A stretch of DNA of 64,000 nucleotides from Thermoproteota archaeon (GTDB lineage Archaea > Korarchaeota > Korarchaeia > Korarchaeales > Korarchaeaceae), in NCBI GenBank assembly GCA_030130125.1, contig JARZZM010000014.1, forward strand, positions 1-64,000, given 5' to 3'. Positions 46,314 through 55,673 of the stretch are shown here, one piece after another. Within the stretch, counting starts at the first letter, position 1. Each line of letters starts with the position of its first letter. The position numbers and the translations under genes were made by a program. Under the pieces are notes generated by a model. That model saw only the letters and a list, made by a program, of their open reading frames with translations, did not search any database and was not told the origin of the DNA.

Positions 46314-47207
46314 TCATACCTCTCCCTTGGACATCTCCTGAAATACCCTCTGCAGTTCCCTGAGAACGGAGAAGGGGTGCTCTCTGAGTTTACTTCTAGG
46401 CACGTTGGCTTCCATGGCCAGCATAGACTCGAGAAATGCGAGTCCTCTCGCAACACCCCTGAACCTGCCGGCCGGTCCGAAGATCATGAAGTCAGCACCT
46501 CTCATCCTTAGGTATGAGAGAGCAGCCGTCAGCATCGTATAGGCCTCATCCCCGTACCTCCTCTTGCTCAGGAAGGCTAAAGCGTTGGCTGGAGCGCAGC
46601 CTACCACGTACCCCTTGGATCTAAGGAAGCTCATGGACTCGGCCACAGAGGCCAGTGAGGCGGGATCCAGCACGACCGCGTCCACTAGGAACTCCTCTAC
46701 CCCCGCCTCCTCGGCCTTAGGTACGAGTTTCTCCTCCAGAATCGATAGCTTCACCTCGGGTTTGAGGCTCTTCAGTGCGTTTTTCGGATCGAAAGCCACC
46801 AGAACGGCCTTCTTGATTCCAGAGGTCTTTATGGCGTTCAGCTCCTCCTCGGTGCTGTCTGGATATATGGCGTTTGCTATCGCCAGATCCGACAAGCCCA
46901 ACTCACCTGCGATCCTATAGGCGTGGGCCCTGACCTCTGGATCTATCCCGTCGACTAGGACGGGGACATCGAATCGCGAGGCGAATTTCAGGTAGGGCTC
47001 CGCGGCGCTCTTGCTAGTTATGATGACATCCAAGGCGTATGGGAAATTCAGATGCCGTGCTACCCTCAGATCCGATTCTATGAGCTTCTCCTCAGCCTCC
47101 TCATCAAACACGCCTCTCTCGTGATCTTTAACCCTCCTGTCTCCCCTGTAGAAGACGGATCCTATCATCAGAGGGGGGTTCTCTCCCAGCTTGCCTCCCA
47201 GCCGCAT
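46314..47207 (-). CDS. MtrH-like tetrahydropterin methyltransferase
   Basis: 297 residues. The start LGGKLGENPPLMIGSVFYRGDR and the downstream FDEEAEEKLIESD strongly resemble subunit H of tetrahydromethanopterin S-methyltransferase, the subunit that moves the methyl group from methyl-H4MPT to a corrinoid. The TIM-barrel continues with VLVDGIDPEVR and FLVDAVVLDP. No MtrA-G or mcr genes are nearby. It begins four bases after the MTHFR-like gene, so the two are surely co-expressed. It may supply methyl groups to a corrinoid protein for methionine synthesis or a C1 branch. Confidence 0.82.
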   Translation of the reverse strand: MRLGGKLGENPPLMIGSVFYRGDRRVKDHERGVFDEEAEEKLIESDLRVARHLNFPYALDVIITSKSAAEPYLKFASRFDVPVLVDGIDPEVRAHAYRIAGELGLSDLAIANAIYPDSTEEELNAIKTSGIKKAVLVAFDPKNALKSLKPEVKLSILEEKLVPKAEEAGVEEFLVDAVVLDPASLASVAESMSFLRSKGYVVGCAPANALAFLSKRRYGDEAYTMLTAALSYLRMRGADFMIFGPAGRFRGVARGLAFLESMLAMEANVPRSKLREHPFSVLRELQRVFQEMSKGEV

Positions 47208-47210
47208 GCG

Positions 47211-47897
47211 CTAACCTCCCAAGACCTCCAAAATTCTCGAGTGGTTCCTCGGGGAGCTGATTATAACTCCCTTGACCAGTCCTGACTCCTCCAACCTGTC
47301 CATGAGTTCCTTATAGTCCACATCAAGCACCTCCTCTATGTCCATGGCCCTGAGAACGGACTCCTCCATCTCCGCCAAGGTGAGCATCAGCATGGTGTAT
47401 AGGGGCGTGTCCCCGATAAAGTCTGATATGGGATAGAGCTCTTCAACCCTCTGTATTGGCTGGGTGACAACGAAATCCGCTCCCGCTTCCAGCTTAGCCC
47501 TGAGCCTCTCTCCCGGCTTGAGGGAGGTGGCCACACCCAGCTTCACCTTCACGCCCCACTCCCTCACGAGGGTTATCGCCCTCACGGCGTCGAGGCCCGT
47601 GGGCCTGCCTATGCTGGGGGGATCCCCTCCAACCAGCAGAACCCTCTTCATACCCAGCTCGGCCAGACCCATCATCTCGGAGAGCAGGGCAAGCTCGTTC
47701 CTGTCCATCAGCCTGTAGTTGGGGACCGCATTCACCCCTATATTCCTGAGCAGGACGGCCAAGGCCAAGGAGGAGGGTGCGGGCTTTCCGAAGGGAGAAT
47801 CGGGTATGGAGATGAAGTCCGCCTTCCCTATGAGGGAGGAGACTCTCCTGAGGAACCTCGGTTTCGGGGAAGGAGGAACCTCCACTCCTATCTCCAA
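47211..47897 (-). CDS. Methylenetetrahydrofolate reductase-like protein
   Basis: A 228-residue TIM-barrel protein related to MetF/MTHFR: VEVPPSPKPRFLRRV at the start, ISIPDSPFGKPAPSSLALAVLL, YRLMDRNELALLSEMMG, VLLVGGDPPSIGRPTGLDAVRA and ADFVVTQPIQRVEELY. It is shorter than bacterial MetF (about 290). It should make methyl-tetrahydropterin for the adjacent MtrH-like protein. The TTG start follows the adenine deaminase stop directly, with GGAGGTGATC upstream. Confidence 0.78.
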   Translation of the reverse strand: MEIGVEVPPSPKPRFLRRVSSLIGKADFISIPDSPFGKPAPSSLALAVLLRNIGVNAVPNYRLMDRNELALLSEMMGLAELGMKRVLLVGGDPPSIGRPTGLDAVRAITLVREWGVKVKLGVATSLKPGERLRAKLEAGADFVVTQPIQRVEELYPISDFIGDTPLYTMLMLTLAEMEESVLRAMDIEEVLDVDYKELMDRLEESGLVKGVIISSPRNHSRILEVLGG

Positions 47898-49559
47898 TTA
47901 GATCACCTCCAAGAGAGGGAGAACTATCTCCTGCCTGTTCACATCGACCAGTCCCTTCGGGGTCAGCTTCAGCTTTGGGATCACCGAGAGAGCCAAGAAA
48001 GAGAGTTCCATGAACGGATCCTCTCTAGTACCTCCGAGGGACCTGTACGCCCTGTCCAGCTCTTCCTCCAGCGAGGCCACCTCCTCTGCCGGTCTGTCAG
48101 ACATTAGGCCACCCACCGGAAGTGGGAGTATCGAGATCGGTTTGCCATTAGAGACCACCACCTGGCCGCCCCTGACTCGCTCCAGCTCGCGGGCCGCCAC
48201 GACCATGTCCTTCAAATCGCTGCCAGCCACTATCAGGTTGTGGCTATCGTGTGCGACCGTGGAGGCTATCGCTCCGCTCATTCCGAACCCCCTAACAAAT
48301 CCCCTTCCGATGTGCCCCGTTCTCCCATGCCTTTCCACTACCGCCAAGTGTTGAACCTCTCTCCCCGCCTTGACCAGTCCTTCCTCAATGGGAAGCCACT
48401 CCTCACCCTCCTCAGTAAGGAGAGATCCAGTCAGTTCAATGACCCTCACTCTAGCCCTCCTTCCCTGGGCCTTCACGGCGAGATCCCTAGGTGAGAGGGA
48501 GGGGAGCTTCATAGTACCTATCCTTTTGACCCTCACCGCGCTGAATAGGGGTTCACCGTTGGAGGCCACGAGCTCTCCCCCTATGTAGACCCTGAGGGCC
48601 TCGAACCTCTTGAGATCCCTCACCACCACCAGGTCAGCTAGCCTGCCGGGAGCGATGCCGTCCAGCTCCCTTATGCCGAACCTCTCGGCCACATTTATCG
48701 TCACAGCCTGAACCGCTTCCACGGGGTCGAGGCCCTCCTCAACGGCCCTCCTGAGGAGGTGATCCACATGCCCTTCCCTCATAAGGTCGGACGCGCTCCT
48801 GTCATCCGATACTAGGAGGATCCTCCTCTTCTGGACTCCGAGGAGTCCCCTAATTATGCTCATATCCTTTGATGCGGTTCCCTCCCTCACCATCACATAC
48901 GTACCCTTTCTGGCCTTCTCCAAGGCTTCCTCCTCTGTAGTAGACTCATGATCGGACTCTACCCCCCTGAAGAGGTAGAGACAGAGTTCCTCGCCCATGA
49001 GGAGGGGCGCGTGCCCGTCGACCGGCATTCTTCTCCTCCTAGCCTCTTCCACCTTCCGGAGTAGATCCTCCTCACCCGAGATCACCCCAGGGAAGTTCAT
49101 CACCTCCCCGAGCCCCATAGCCTCGTCTAGGAGTTCCGAGACGGCAGCAGCATCGAGATGGAAGGGGGATTCCTCGAGGGGGGAAGCGGGAACGCAAGAA
49201 GGTACCATCAGGTGAACCCTTAGTGGGGTCTTACCCGATTCCTCTAGCATGAACTTGAAGCCTTCCTTCCCAGCGACATTCACTATCTCGTGAGGATCCG
49301 CGAAGACGGAGGTGGTACCCCTAGGTACCACCAGCCGAGCGAACTCCCCGGGAGGGAGTTTGCTGCTCTCTATGTGGATATGACCGTCCTTCAGTCCGGG
49401 AATAATTGTCCCATCTACTCTCTCCACCCTTCTGGCCTCGATCCTCTCCCTGACGCAGAGGATCCGGTCTCCCAGAATGGCCACGGGTCCGTCGAGAAGT
49501 TCGCCCGTGTAGACATTCAAGTACTGACCATCCAGTAGGAGGTCTGCCTTCAGTTCCAT
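47898..49559 (-). CDS. ade: Adenine deaminase
   Basis: 553 residues of the amidohydrolase superfamily. Metal ligands are in GLKDGHIHIESSKLPPGEF, ADPHEIVNVAG, VDGHAPLLMG (His) and LLVSDDRSASDLM (Asp). The C-terminal Ade domain has TVAHDSHNLIVAGS and NGKPISILPLPVGGLMS. It converts adenine to hypoxanthine in purine salvage. A TATA element (ATATATTT, 49581-49588) is 25 bases from the ATG, which predicts a leaderless mRNA. It is the first gene of the minus-strand cluster. Confidence 0.93.
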   Translation of the reverse strand: MELKADLLLDGQYLNVYTGELLDGPVAILGDRILCVRERIEARRVERVDGTIIPGLKDGHIHIESSKLPPGEFARLVVPRGTTSVFADPHEIVNVAGKEGFKFMLEESGKTPLRVHLMVPSCVPASPLEESPFHLDAAAVSELLDEAMGLGEVMNFPGVISGEEDLLRKVEEARRRRMPVDGHAPLLMGEELCLYLFRGVESDHESTTEEEALEKARKGTYVMVREGTASKDMSIIRGLLGVQKRRILLVSDDRSASDLMREGHVDHLLRRAVEEGLDPVEAVQAVTINVAERFGIRELDGIAPGRLADLVVVRDLKRFEALRVYIGGELVASNGEPLFSAVRVKRIGTMKLPSLSPRDLAVKAQGRRARVRVIELTGSLLTEEGEEWLPIEEGLVKAGREVQHLAVVERHGRTGHIGRGFVRGFGMSGAIASTVAHDSHNLIVAGSDLKDMVVAARELERVRGGQVVVSNGKPISILPLPVGGLMSDRPAEEVASLEEELDRAYRSLGGTREDPFMELSFLALSVIPKLKLTPKGLVDVNRQEIVLPLLEVI

Positions 49560-49563
49560 CCCT

Positions 49564-49575
49564 GTGAGCGCTCAC
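49564..49575. promoter_or_regulatory. Palindrome between TATA box and start of ade
   Basis: GTGAGCGCTCAC is a perfect 12-base palindrome between the predicted TATA box (49581-49588) and the ade ATG at 49559. A dimeric repressor bound here would block initiation, so it is a candidate operator for the ade-MTHFR-MtrH unit. Confidence 0.45.
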
Positions 49576-49665
49576 CACCTAAATATATCCGTTCTCATGG
49601 GATGTCGCCGCCCTTATGCAAAATTAATAAACCCTTCCTCGGAGGATGGATTCGAGGTGTGATCG

Positions 49666-51906
49666 TTGGGGAGGAAACAGCCCCCTAAGAAGGGAGACAA
49701 GAGGGATGACAAGGAGGTAAAGGATGTAACGCTCATAGTGGCGGATGTGGTGAAGCAGGCGGACTTCGGCAGGGGGATAGTGAGGATTGATCCCGAGGTG
49801 ATGAAGCAGCTCAACCTGACTAGCGGCGATTACGTGAGGATTTACGGCTCTAGGGTGACCCACGCCAGGGTCATGCCGTCCGTGAGTATGGACGTGGGCA
49901 CCAGATACATAAGGATGGACAAGATCATCAAGGGAAACGCGGGAGTTAGGACCGGTGAGAAGGTCAGGGTAAGACCTGTTGAGGTTGGGGAGGCCAGCAA
50001 GGTAGTTTTGGCCCCGCAAGACCACATGATAAGGGTGGCGCCCGACTTCCACAACTGGGTAAAGAGGAGGCTCTACGACTTCGTAGTTACCAAGGGAGAT
50101 GTTGTCCTCATCCCCATATTCCAGAGGTTCATCCCCCTAGTGGTGGTCAGCGTCACGCCCGGTACCTTCGGGAAGGTCGGGGCGAACACAGTCATAGAGG
50201 TAAGGGAGAGACCCGTGGAGCTCTCCAAGATAATAGTGCCCACCGTCACATATGAGGACATAGGAGGGCTGAAGGAGGAGATACAGAGGATAAGGGAGAT
50301 GGTGGAGCTCCCACTCAAGCATCCCGAGCTCTTCAGGCACCTCGGCATTGAGCCGCCCAAGGGCGTGCTGCTCTATGGACCACCGGGCTGCGGTAAAACG
50401 TTGCTGGCGAAGGCTGTTGCCAACGAGAGCAACGCCCACTTCATAAGCATCTCGGGCCCGGAGATAAAGTCCAAGTACTACGGTGAGAGCGAGAAGAGGC
50501 TCAGGGAGATATTCGAGGAGGCTGAGAAGAACGCTCCCTCGATAATATTCATAGATGAGATAGACTCCATTGCGCCGAACAGGAACGAGGTAACTGGAGA
50601 GGTTGAGAGGCGTGTAGTGGCCCAGCTCCTCGCTCTCATGGATGGCCTGAAGGGTAGGGGAGAGGTAATAGTTATTGGGGCTACGAACAGGCCAGAGGCT
50701 CTCGACCCGGCTTTAAGGAGGCCTGGCAGGTTCGACAGGGAGATAGAGATAGGGGTGCCGGATAGGGGGGGCAGGAAGGAGATACTGCAGATACACACGA
50801 GAAACGTGCCTCTCTCAGACGACGTGGACTTGGACGAGCTGGCTGACATAACCCACGGGTTCGTGGGCGCTGACCTCGCGGCTCTGGTGAGGGAGGCTGC
50901 CATGGCCGCTCTTAGGAGGGTCCTCCCCAAGATAGATCTGGACGCGGAGACGATCCCTATAGAGATTCTGGAGGAGCTTCAGGTCACGAAGGACGACTTC
51001 ATGGAGGCTCTGAAGCTGGTTCAGCCCTCAGCTCTGAGGGAGATCTCGATAGAGGTTCCGGACATTTCTTGGGACGATATAGGTGGGTTAGATGAGGTGA
51101 AGAGGGAGCTCAGGGAGGTCGTGGAGCTGCCCTTGAAGAACCCTGACGCCTTCAGGAGGCTCGGGATTGAGCCGCCCAAGGGCGTGCTGCTCTATGGACC
51201 ACCGGGTTGCGGTAAAACGTTGCTGGCGAAGGCCGTCGCTAACGAGAGCGAGGCGAACTTCATAAGCGTGAAGGGCCCGGAGATCCTCAGCAAGTGGGTG
51301 GGAGAGAGCGAGAAGGCCGTGAGACAGATCTTCAGGAAGGCGAGGCAGGTGGCCCCGGCCATCATATTCATCGACGAGATAGACTCCCTCTTCCCGAGGA
51401 GGGGCACCAGCTTCGATTCCGGAGTGACGGAGAGGGTGGTGAGCCAGATGCTCACCGAGATCGATGGGATACAGCCTCTGAGGGACGTGGTCGTGATAGG
51501 AGCCACGAACAGGCCAGATCTCGTGGATCCAGCTGTCCTCAGGCCAGGAAGATTGGAGAGGCTGGTCTACGTTGGGCCACCGGACCTTAACACTAGGTTC
51601 GAGATACTCAAGGTCCTGACGAAGGAGATGCCCCTCTCAGACGATGTCGATCTCTGGAAGATAGCCCTAGCAACGGAGAGGTTCAGTGGAGCGGATCTAG
51701 CGGCTCTAGTGAGGGAAGCCGCGATGGCCGCGCTGAGGGAGGACATAAACGTCAAAGAGGTTGAGATGAGACACTTCGAGCAGGCGCTAACGAAAGTGAA
51801 ACCCAGCCTCACCGACGATATGCTGAAGTACTACGAGGAGGTGAAGAGGACCTTGAGAGCTGCTACAACTCCAGAGGAGAGGAAAGAAGAGTCGTATGTC
51901 TACTGA
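49666..51906 (+). CDS. cdc48: CDC48/VCP AAA+ ATPase, paralogue B
   Basis: 746 residues: a basic N-terminal tail ([18 protein letters not shown]), the CDC48 N-domain, then D1 and D2. Both AAA+ domains have the Walker A GPPGCGKT, whereas D2 of paralogue A has GPPGTGKT. Walker B sequences are [10 protein letters not shown] and [14 protein letters not shown] start is preceded by GAGGTG. The basic tail and the changes in the N-domain suggest a different adaptor or location. The D1 module is almost identical in DNA to paralogue A on the opposite strand. Confidence 0.95.
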   Translation: MGRKQPPKKGDKRDDKEVKDVTLIVADVVKQADFGRGIVRIDPEVMKQLNLTSGDYVRIYGSRVTHARVMPSVSMDVGTRYIRMDKIIKGNAGVRTGEKVRVRPVEVGEASKVVLAPQDHMIRVAPDFHNWVKRRLYDFVVTKGDVVLIPIFQRFIPLVVVSVTPGTFGKVGANTVIEVRERPVELSKIIVPTVTYEDIGGLKEEIQRIREMVELPLKHPELFRHLGIEPPKGVLLYGPPGCGKTLLAKAVANESNAHFISISGPEIKSKYYGESEKRLREIFEEAEKNAPSIIFIDEIDSIAPNRNEVTGEVERRVVAQLLALMDGLKGRGEVIVIGATNRPEALDPALRRPGRFDREIEIGVPDRGGRKEILQIHTRNVPLSDDVDLDELADITHGFVGADLAALVREAAMAALRRVLPKIDLDAETIPIEILEELQVTKDDFMEALKLVQPSALREISIEVPDISWDDIGGLDEVKRELREVVELPLKNPDAFRRLGIEPPKGVLLYGPPGCGKTLLAKAVANESEANFISVKGPEILSKWVGESEKAVRQIFRKARQVAPAIIFIDEIDSLFPRRGTSFDSGVTERVVSQMLTEIDGIQPLRDVVVIGATNRPDLVDPAVLRPGRLERLVYVGPPDLNTRFEILKVLTKEMPLSDDVDLWKIALATERFSGADLAALVREAAMAALREDINVKEVEMRHFEQALTKVKPSLTDDMLKYYEEVKRTLRAATTPEERKEESYVY
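50344..50564 (+). repeat. Near-identical tract shared with CDC48-A (copy B)
   Basis: These 221 bases match the reverse complement of 8611-8831 with one mismatch (AAG versus ATG codon), covering D1 Walker A to Walker B. The two genes differ much more on both sides. Further identical blocks occur up to about 50810. Confidence 0.9.
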
Positions 51907-52769
51907 ATGTTTTTTGATCCTCCTCTCTCACCATTAACCCACTTCCTGAGGAGCGAGGGGATAAGTACACTCTTACTCTCGCTCTCCTTAAGAGAATCCC
52001 ACTCGCTAAGTATCTTGACGGCCTCGTTCGCCACCATTATCGCCTCTTCCTCTCCCCTCACATCAAATTCATCCCTGTTTCTCTGAGCGAAGACGGCGTG
52101 GACGGCTCCGGCCCTCAGACCGAAGAGGGAGGCCAAAACGAAGAGAGCCGAGGACTCCATCTCGAAGTTGAGGACCCTCGCTGCCATGAGGTCTCCTACT
52201 AAGTCCCTATGCCAACTCTGCTCATACCTGTTGAAGCCGGGCCTCCCCTGGCCCGGGTAGAAGCTGTCTGTCGTTGCCGTAATACCCACGTGGTACCTGT
52301 AACCCAAGGAATCGGCGGCCTCTATCAGTGCCAGGAGGACCTCATAGCTGGCGTGAGCAGGATATCCCTTTGAAACGTACTGGTCACTCGTCCCCTCCAT
52401 CCTGACAGCAGCCGATGTTATCACCAAATCTCCGAGCTCTATCTCTGGCTGTATCGCCCCCGTGCTCCCGACCCTTATGATGGTGTCCACTCCTACCCTA
52501 GCCAGCTCCTCGACAGCTATTGCTGTGGCAGGGGCCCCAATGCCCGTGGATACCGCCAGTAATCCAGTACCCTTGTAGGCACCCCTGTGGACAATGTACT
52601 GCCTGTGCCTAGCAACCTCCTCGAACCAGTCCCAATGTGCAGATATCTTGGGAACCCTATCCGGATCTCCTGGGAGTAATGCGTACCTCTCAGCCTCCTC
52701 CCTAGATATCTGCACATGATACTGCTTGCCACCCTCCATCTCGGGATGCTCAGCGCTCTTGAACCTCAT
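51900..52769 (-). CDS. udp: Uridine phosphorylase
   Basis: 289 residues of the nucleoside phosphorylase family: [12 protein letters not shown] near the N-terminus binds phosphate, [17 protein letters not shown] and [13 protein letters not shown] line the active site, and [14 protein letters not shown] carries the ribose-binding Glu/Met. The [12 protein letters not shown]-like segment ([14 protein letters not shown]) is typical of Udp. It releases uracil and ribose-1-phosphate. It overlaps the 3' end of CDC48-B convergently by seven bases and is divergent from the leu operon. Confidence 0.9.
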   Translation of the reverse strand: MRFKSAEHPEMEGGKQYHVQISREEAERYALLPGDPDRVPKISAHWDWFEEVARHRQYIVHRGAYKGTGLLAVSTGIGAPATAIAVEELARVGVDTIIRVGSTGAIQPEIELGDLVITSAAVRMEGTSDQYVSKGYPAHASYEVLLALIEAADSLGYRYHVGITATTDSFYPGQGRPGFNRYEQSWHRDLVGDLMAARVLNFEMESSALFVLASLFGLRAGAVHAVFAQRNRDEFDVRGEEEAIMVANEAVKILSEWDSLKESESKSVLIPSLLRKWVNGERGGSKNIQ

Positions 52770-52799
52770 GGCGAGTACATAGGGAGGGGAGGTAATAAT

Positions 52800-52832
52800 G
52801 GTATGCTCAGCTCAGCGCTAGCTGAGTATACC
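52800..52832. promoter_or_regulatory. 33-base inverted repeat between udp and leu promoters
   Basis: The arms GGTATGCTCAGCT and AGCTGAGTATACC are complementary over 13 bases with one G:T mispair, around a seven-base centre. A T-rich run (TTTTTAAT, 52833-52840) that could be the leu TATA box follows at once, with the ATG at 52856. The size and place fit a dimeric regulator site, for example Lrp-type. A hairpin followed by T5 could also act as a terminator or attenuator. Confidence 0.6.
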
Positions 52833-52855
52833 TTTTTAATTGGACCTATCCAGCG

Positions 52856-54439
52856 ATGGGCAGGTGGTCCCTTGGAACTAGAGTAGCCTACGTTTCCGAT
52901 ATCAACTCATCGGTCAGGGAAGCCATGAGGCTTCCCGAGAGGGCTAGAGTTTTTGATACCACCTTAAGGGACGGCGAGCAGACACCTGGAGTCTCACTCA
53001 CACCGGAGGAGAAGATTGAAATAGCTATAGCCTTGGACGAGCTGGGAGTGGATGTTATAGAGGCTGGCTTCCCCATCACCTCAAAGGGAGAGTCCCAGTC
53101 TGTAAGGGAGATAGCTAGGGCAATCAAGGAGATGGAGGGCAGCGTCAGGGCCGAGATATGCGCACTGGCCAGATCCACGCCTAAGGACATAGATATGGCG
53201 GTGGACGCTGGCGTCGACTCGGTCCACGTCTTCATAGCCACCTCCCCCCTGCACAGGGAGTACAAGCTGAGGATGAGCGAGGAGGAGGTGCTGGAGAGGG
53301 CTGTGAGGGCCGTGGAGTACGCGAAGTCGAGGGGCGTGAAGGTGGAGTTCTCCGCTGAGGACGCTACTAGGACAGAGGTGGACTTCCTCCTCGAGGTGTT
53401 CAAGGCCGTAGAGGGGGCTGGGGCCGACAGGGTGGATATACCTGACACAGTCGGTGTCATGTCGCCCCCAGCCATGAGAGCTCTGGTCAGCAGAGTGGTG
53501 GACGAGCTCAGGATACCAGTGAGCGTCCACTGTCACAACGACTTCGGACTGGCGGTGGCCAACTCCCTAGCCGGGGTGGAGGCCGGGGCCCAGCAGGCTC
53601 ACGTGACCATCAACGGGATAGGGGAGAGAGCCGGTAATGCCTCTTTGGAGCAGTTCGTCACCTCTCTGAAGTTCCTCTACGGCGTGGAGACTGGTGTGGA
53701 TCTCTCAAAGCTCAGATCGGTATCGGAACTCGTGGAGAAGCTCACTGGAATACAGGTACCCCCTAACGCTCCCATCATAGGGGACAATGCCTTCTCCCAC
53801 GAGTCCGGCATCCATGTCCACGGGGTGCTCGGCCACCCAGGAACCTACGAGCCCCTGAGCCCCGAGGTGGTGGGGATGAGGAGGCGCATAGTGCTGGGGA
53901 AGCACACGGGGAGGCACGCAGTGGAGCAAGCGGTGAAGCAGCTCGGTTACGATGTGAGTAAGGAGGAGTTGAACCTCATAATCCAGAGAGTGAAGGAGTT
54001 AGGGGATAAGGGCGTCAAGGTGACCGAGAGGAGGTTTTCTAAGATAGTTGCTGAGGTCGTTGGCGGTAGACCGGGGGCGAGGATCATGGAGGTGCCAGAG
54101 TGGACAGTAGTTACGGGCAGCAGCACCACCCCCTCAGCCTGGGTGAGGGTCAGGTTAAAGGGCGAGGAGAGAAGGAGTGCCGGCTGGGGAGTGGGTCCCG
54201 TCGACGCGATAGCCAACGCACTCAAGTCCATAGATGGAATGCCTGAGTTCAGGCTGACGAGGTTCGAGCTCAACGCCGTCAGCAGGGGGACTGAAGCGGT
54301 GGGTGAGGTCTACGTCAGGGTAGAGTCCAACGGGCTCGCAGCGGAGGGATTCGGGCTCAGCGATGATATAGTGGATGCCAGCATAGAGGCGCTGGTCGAT
54401 GCCCTGAACAAGGTGATGACCCTTGAGGACGGCGGTTGA
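52856..54439 (+). CDS. leuA: 2-Isopropylmalate synthase
   Basis: 527 residues. The DRE-TIM barrel has FDTTLRDGEQTPGVSLTPEEK, VHCHNDFGLAVANSLAGVEAG and INGIGERAGNASLEQ. The C-terminal LeuA regulatory domain (from about 405; VTGSSTTPSAWVRVRL, GVGPVDAIANALKSI) supports isopropylmalate or citramalate synthase with feedback control. The position ahead of leuCDB favours the leucine pathway. The ATG at 52856 or at 52925 may start it. Confidence 0.9.
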   Translation: MGRWSLGTRVAYVSDINSSVREAMRLPERARVFDTTLRDGEQTPGVSLTPEEKIEIAIALDELGVDVIEAGFPITSKGESQSVREIARAIKEMEGSVRAEICALARSTPKDIDMAVDAGVDSVHVFIATSPLHREYKLRMSEEEVLERAVRAVEYAKSRGVKVEFSAEDATRTEVDFLLEVFKAVEGAGADRVDIPDTVGVMSPPAMRALVSRVVDELRIPVSVHCHNDFGLAVANSLAGVEAGAQQAHVTINGIGERAGNASLEQFVTSLKFLYGVETGVDLSKLRSVSELVEKLTGIQVPPNAPIIGDNAFSHESGIHVHGVLGHPGTYEPLSPEVVGMRRRIVLGKHTGRHAVEQAVKQLGYDVSKEELNLIIQRVKELGDKGVKVTERRFSKIVAEVVGGRPGARIMEVPEWTVVTGSSTTPSAWVRVRLKGEERRSAGWGVGPVDAIANALKSIDGMPEFRLTRFELNAVSRGTEAVGEVYVRVESNGLAAEGFGLSDDIVDASIEALVDALNKVMTLEDGG

Positions 54440-55673
54440 GAAGATACTGGCGAGGGCCTCTGGCAGGGACGTGAGCGTGGGAGACATAGTGGAGGCTGAG
54501 ATAGATGTCTACATGACCCACGACCCCATGGGGGCGCTGGTCGAGGACGCGCTGAACGAGATAGGTGCTGGGGTGAAGTACCCGGGGAGGGTGGTGGCCA
54601 TACAGGACCACTTCGTACCTGCGAAGGACATAGAGTCTGCGGTACTGAGCATGAGGTTGAGGGAGTTTCACAGGAGGTTCAACTTCGGCTCATATTACGA
54701 GGTGGGGAGGGGAGGGATATGCCACATAGTCCTGCCGGAGGAGGGGCACGTCGTTCCCGGAGATGTGGTGGTGGGCACTGACTCCCACACCCCCACATCG
54801 GGAGCTTTAGGGGCATTCGCGGTAGGAATAGGAGCTACAGAGATGGCCGCAGCTATGGCCCTCGGCAAGCTCTGGTTCAAGGTGCCCCCCACCATCTTGA
54901 TAAGGGGCGAGGGGTCCTTCCCCCCTCTGGTGCACGCCAAGGACCTTATCCTTGAGGTGATAGCGAATATAGGAACCGATGGCGCCATATACAAGGTGCT
55001 GGAGTTCGACGGACCTGCTGTGAGGGAGCTAGGGATGGACGAGAGGTTCGTGCTCACCAACATGTCCGTTGAGGCCGGCGCGAAGACGGGCTTCATCTCC
55101 CCGGACGAGGTCACCTTCCGCTACCTAGAGGGCAGGACCTTCAAGCCGCCTAGACCGGAGTACTCCGATAAGGGAAGCTTCGAGGACGAGCTGACCTTCG
55201 ATGTGAGCTCTCTAGAGCCCTTGGTGGCCGCTCCCCACTCTCCTGCGAATGTAAAGGCCGCGAGCGAGGTGGACGAGGAGGTGGACCAAGCGTTCATAGG
55301 CTCCTGCACCGGAGGGAGGCTTAGCGATTTGAAGGCGGCCGTCAGAATTCTGAGGGGCAGGAGGGTGAGCGAGAGGGTCAGGCTGATCGTGATACCTGGG
55401 AGCCAGAGGGTGTACAGGGAGGCCCTGAGGATGGGGCTCATAGACGCTCTGGTCGAGAGCGGAGCGGCGATAGGGCCACCGAGCTGCGGGCCCTGCTTGG
55501 GCGCCCATCTGGGCGTGCTAGGGCCAAATGAGGTTGGTATCTCCTCATCCAACAGGAACTTCAGGGGCAGGATGGGACACCCCGATTCGCGCGTCTACCT
55601 AGCTAGCCCGAGCACGGTCGCTGCCAGCGCCCTTACCGGGCGAGTGACCGACCCTAGGGAGGTGGTCTCTTGA
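54423..55673 (+). CDS. leuC: 3-Isopropylmalate dehydratase, large subunit
   Basis: 416 residues of the short archaeal HacA/LeuC type. The [4Fe-4S] cysteines are in GSCTGGR and PSCGPCLG; GTDSHTPTSGALGAFAVGIG, IGTDGAIYKVLEF and SSNRNFRGRMG are family motifs. TTG start, overlapping leuA by 17 bases. The related homoaconitase (lysine pathway) is the alternative; context favours leucine. Confidence 0.93.
   Translation: MRTAVEKILARASGRDVSVGDIVEAEIDVYMTHDPMGALVEDALNEIGAGVKYPGRVVAIQDHFVPAKDIESAVLSMRLREFHRRFNFGSYYEVGRGGICHIVLPEEGHVVPGDVVVGTDSHTPTSGALGAFAVGIGATEMAAAMALGKLWFKVPPTILIRGEGSFPPLVHAKDLILEVIANIGTDGAIYKVLEFDGPAVRELGMDERFVLTNMSVEAGAKTGFISPDEVTFRYLEGRTFKPPRPEYSDKGSFEDELTFDVSSLEPLVAAPHSPANVKAASEVDEEVDQAFIGSCTGGRLSDLKAAVRILRGRRVSERVRLIVIPGSQRVYREALRMGLIDALVESGAAIGPPSCGPCLGAHLGVLGPNEVGISSSNRNFRGRMGHPDSRVYLASPSTVAASALTGRVTDPREVVS

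Noticed and set aside
45658-49559. Methanogenesis locus
   Set aside because: Only an MtrH-like protein is present; no other Mtr subunits, no MCR and no heterodisulfide reductase are seen.
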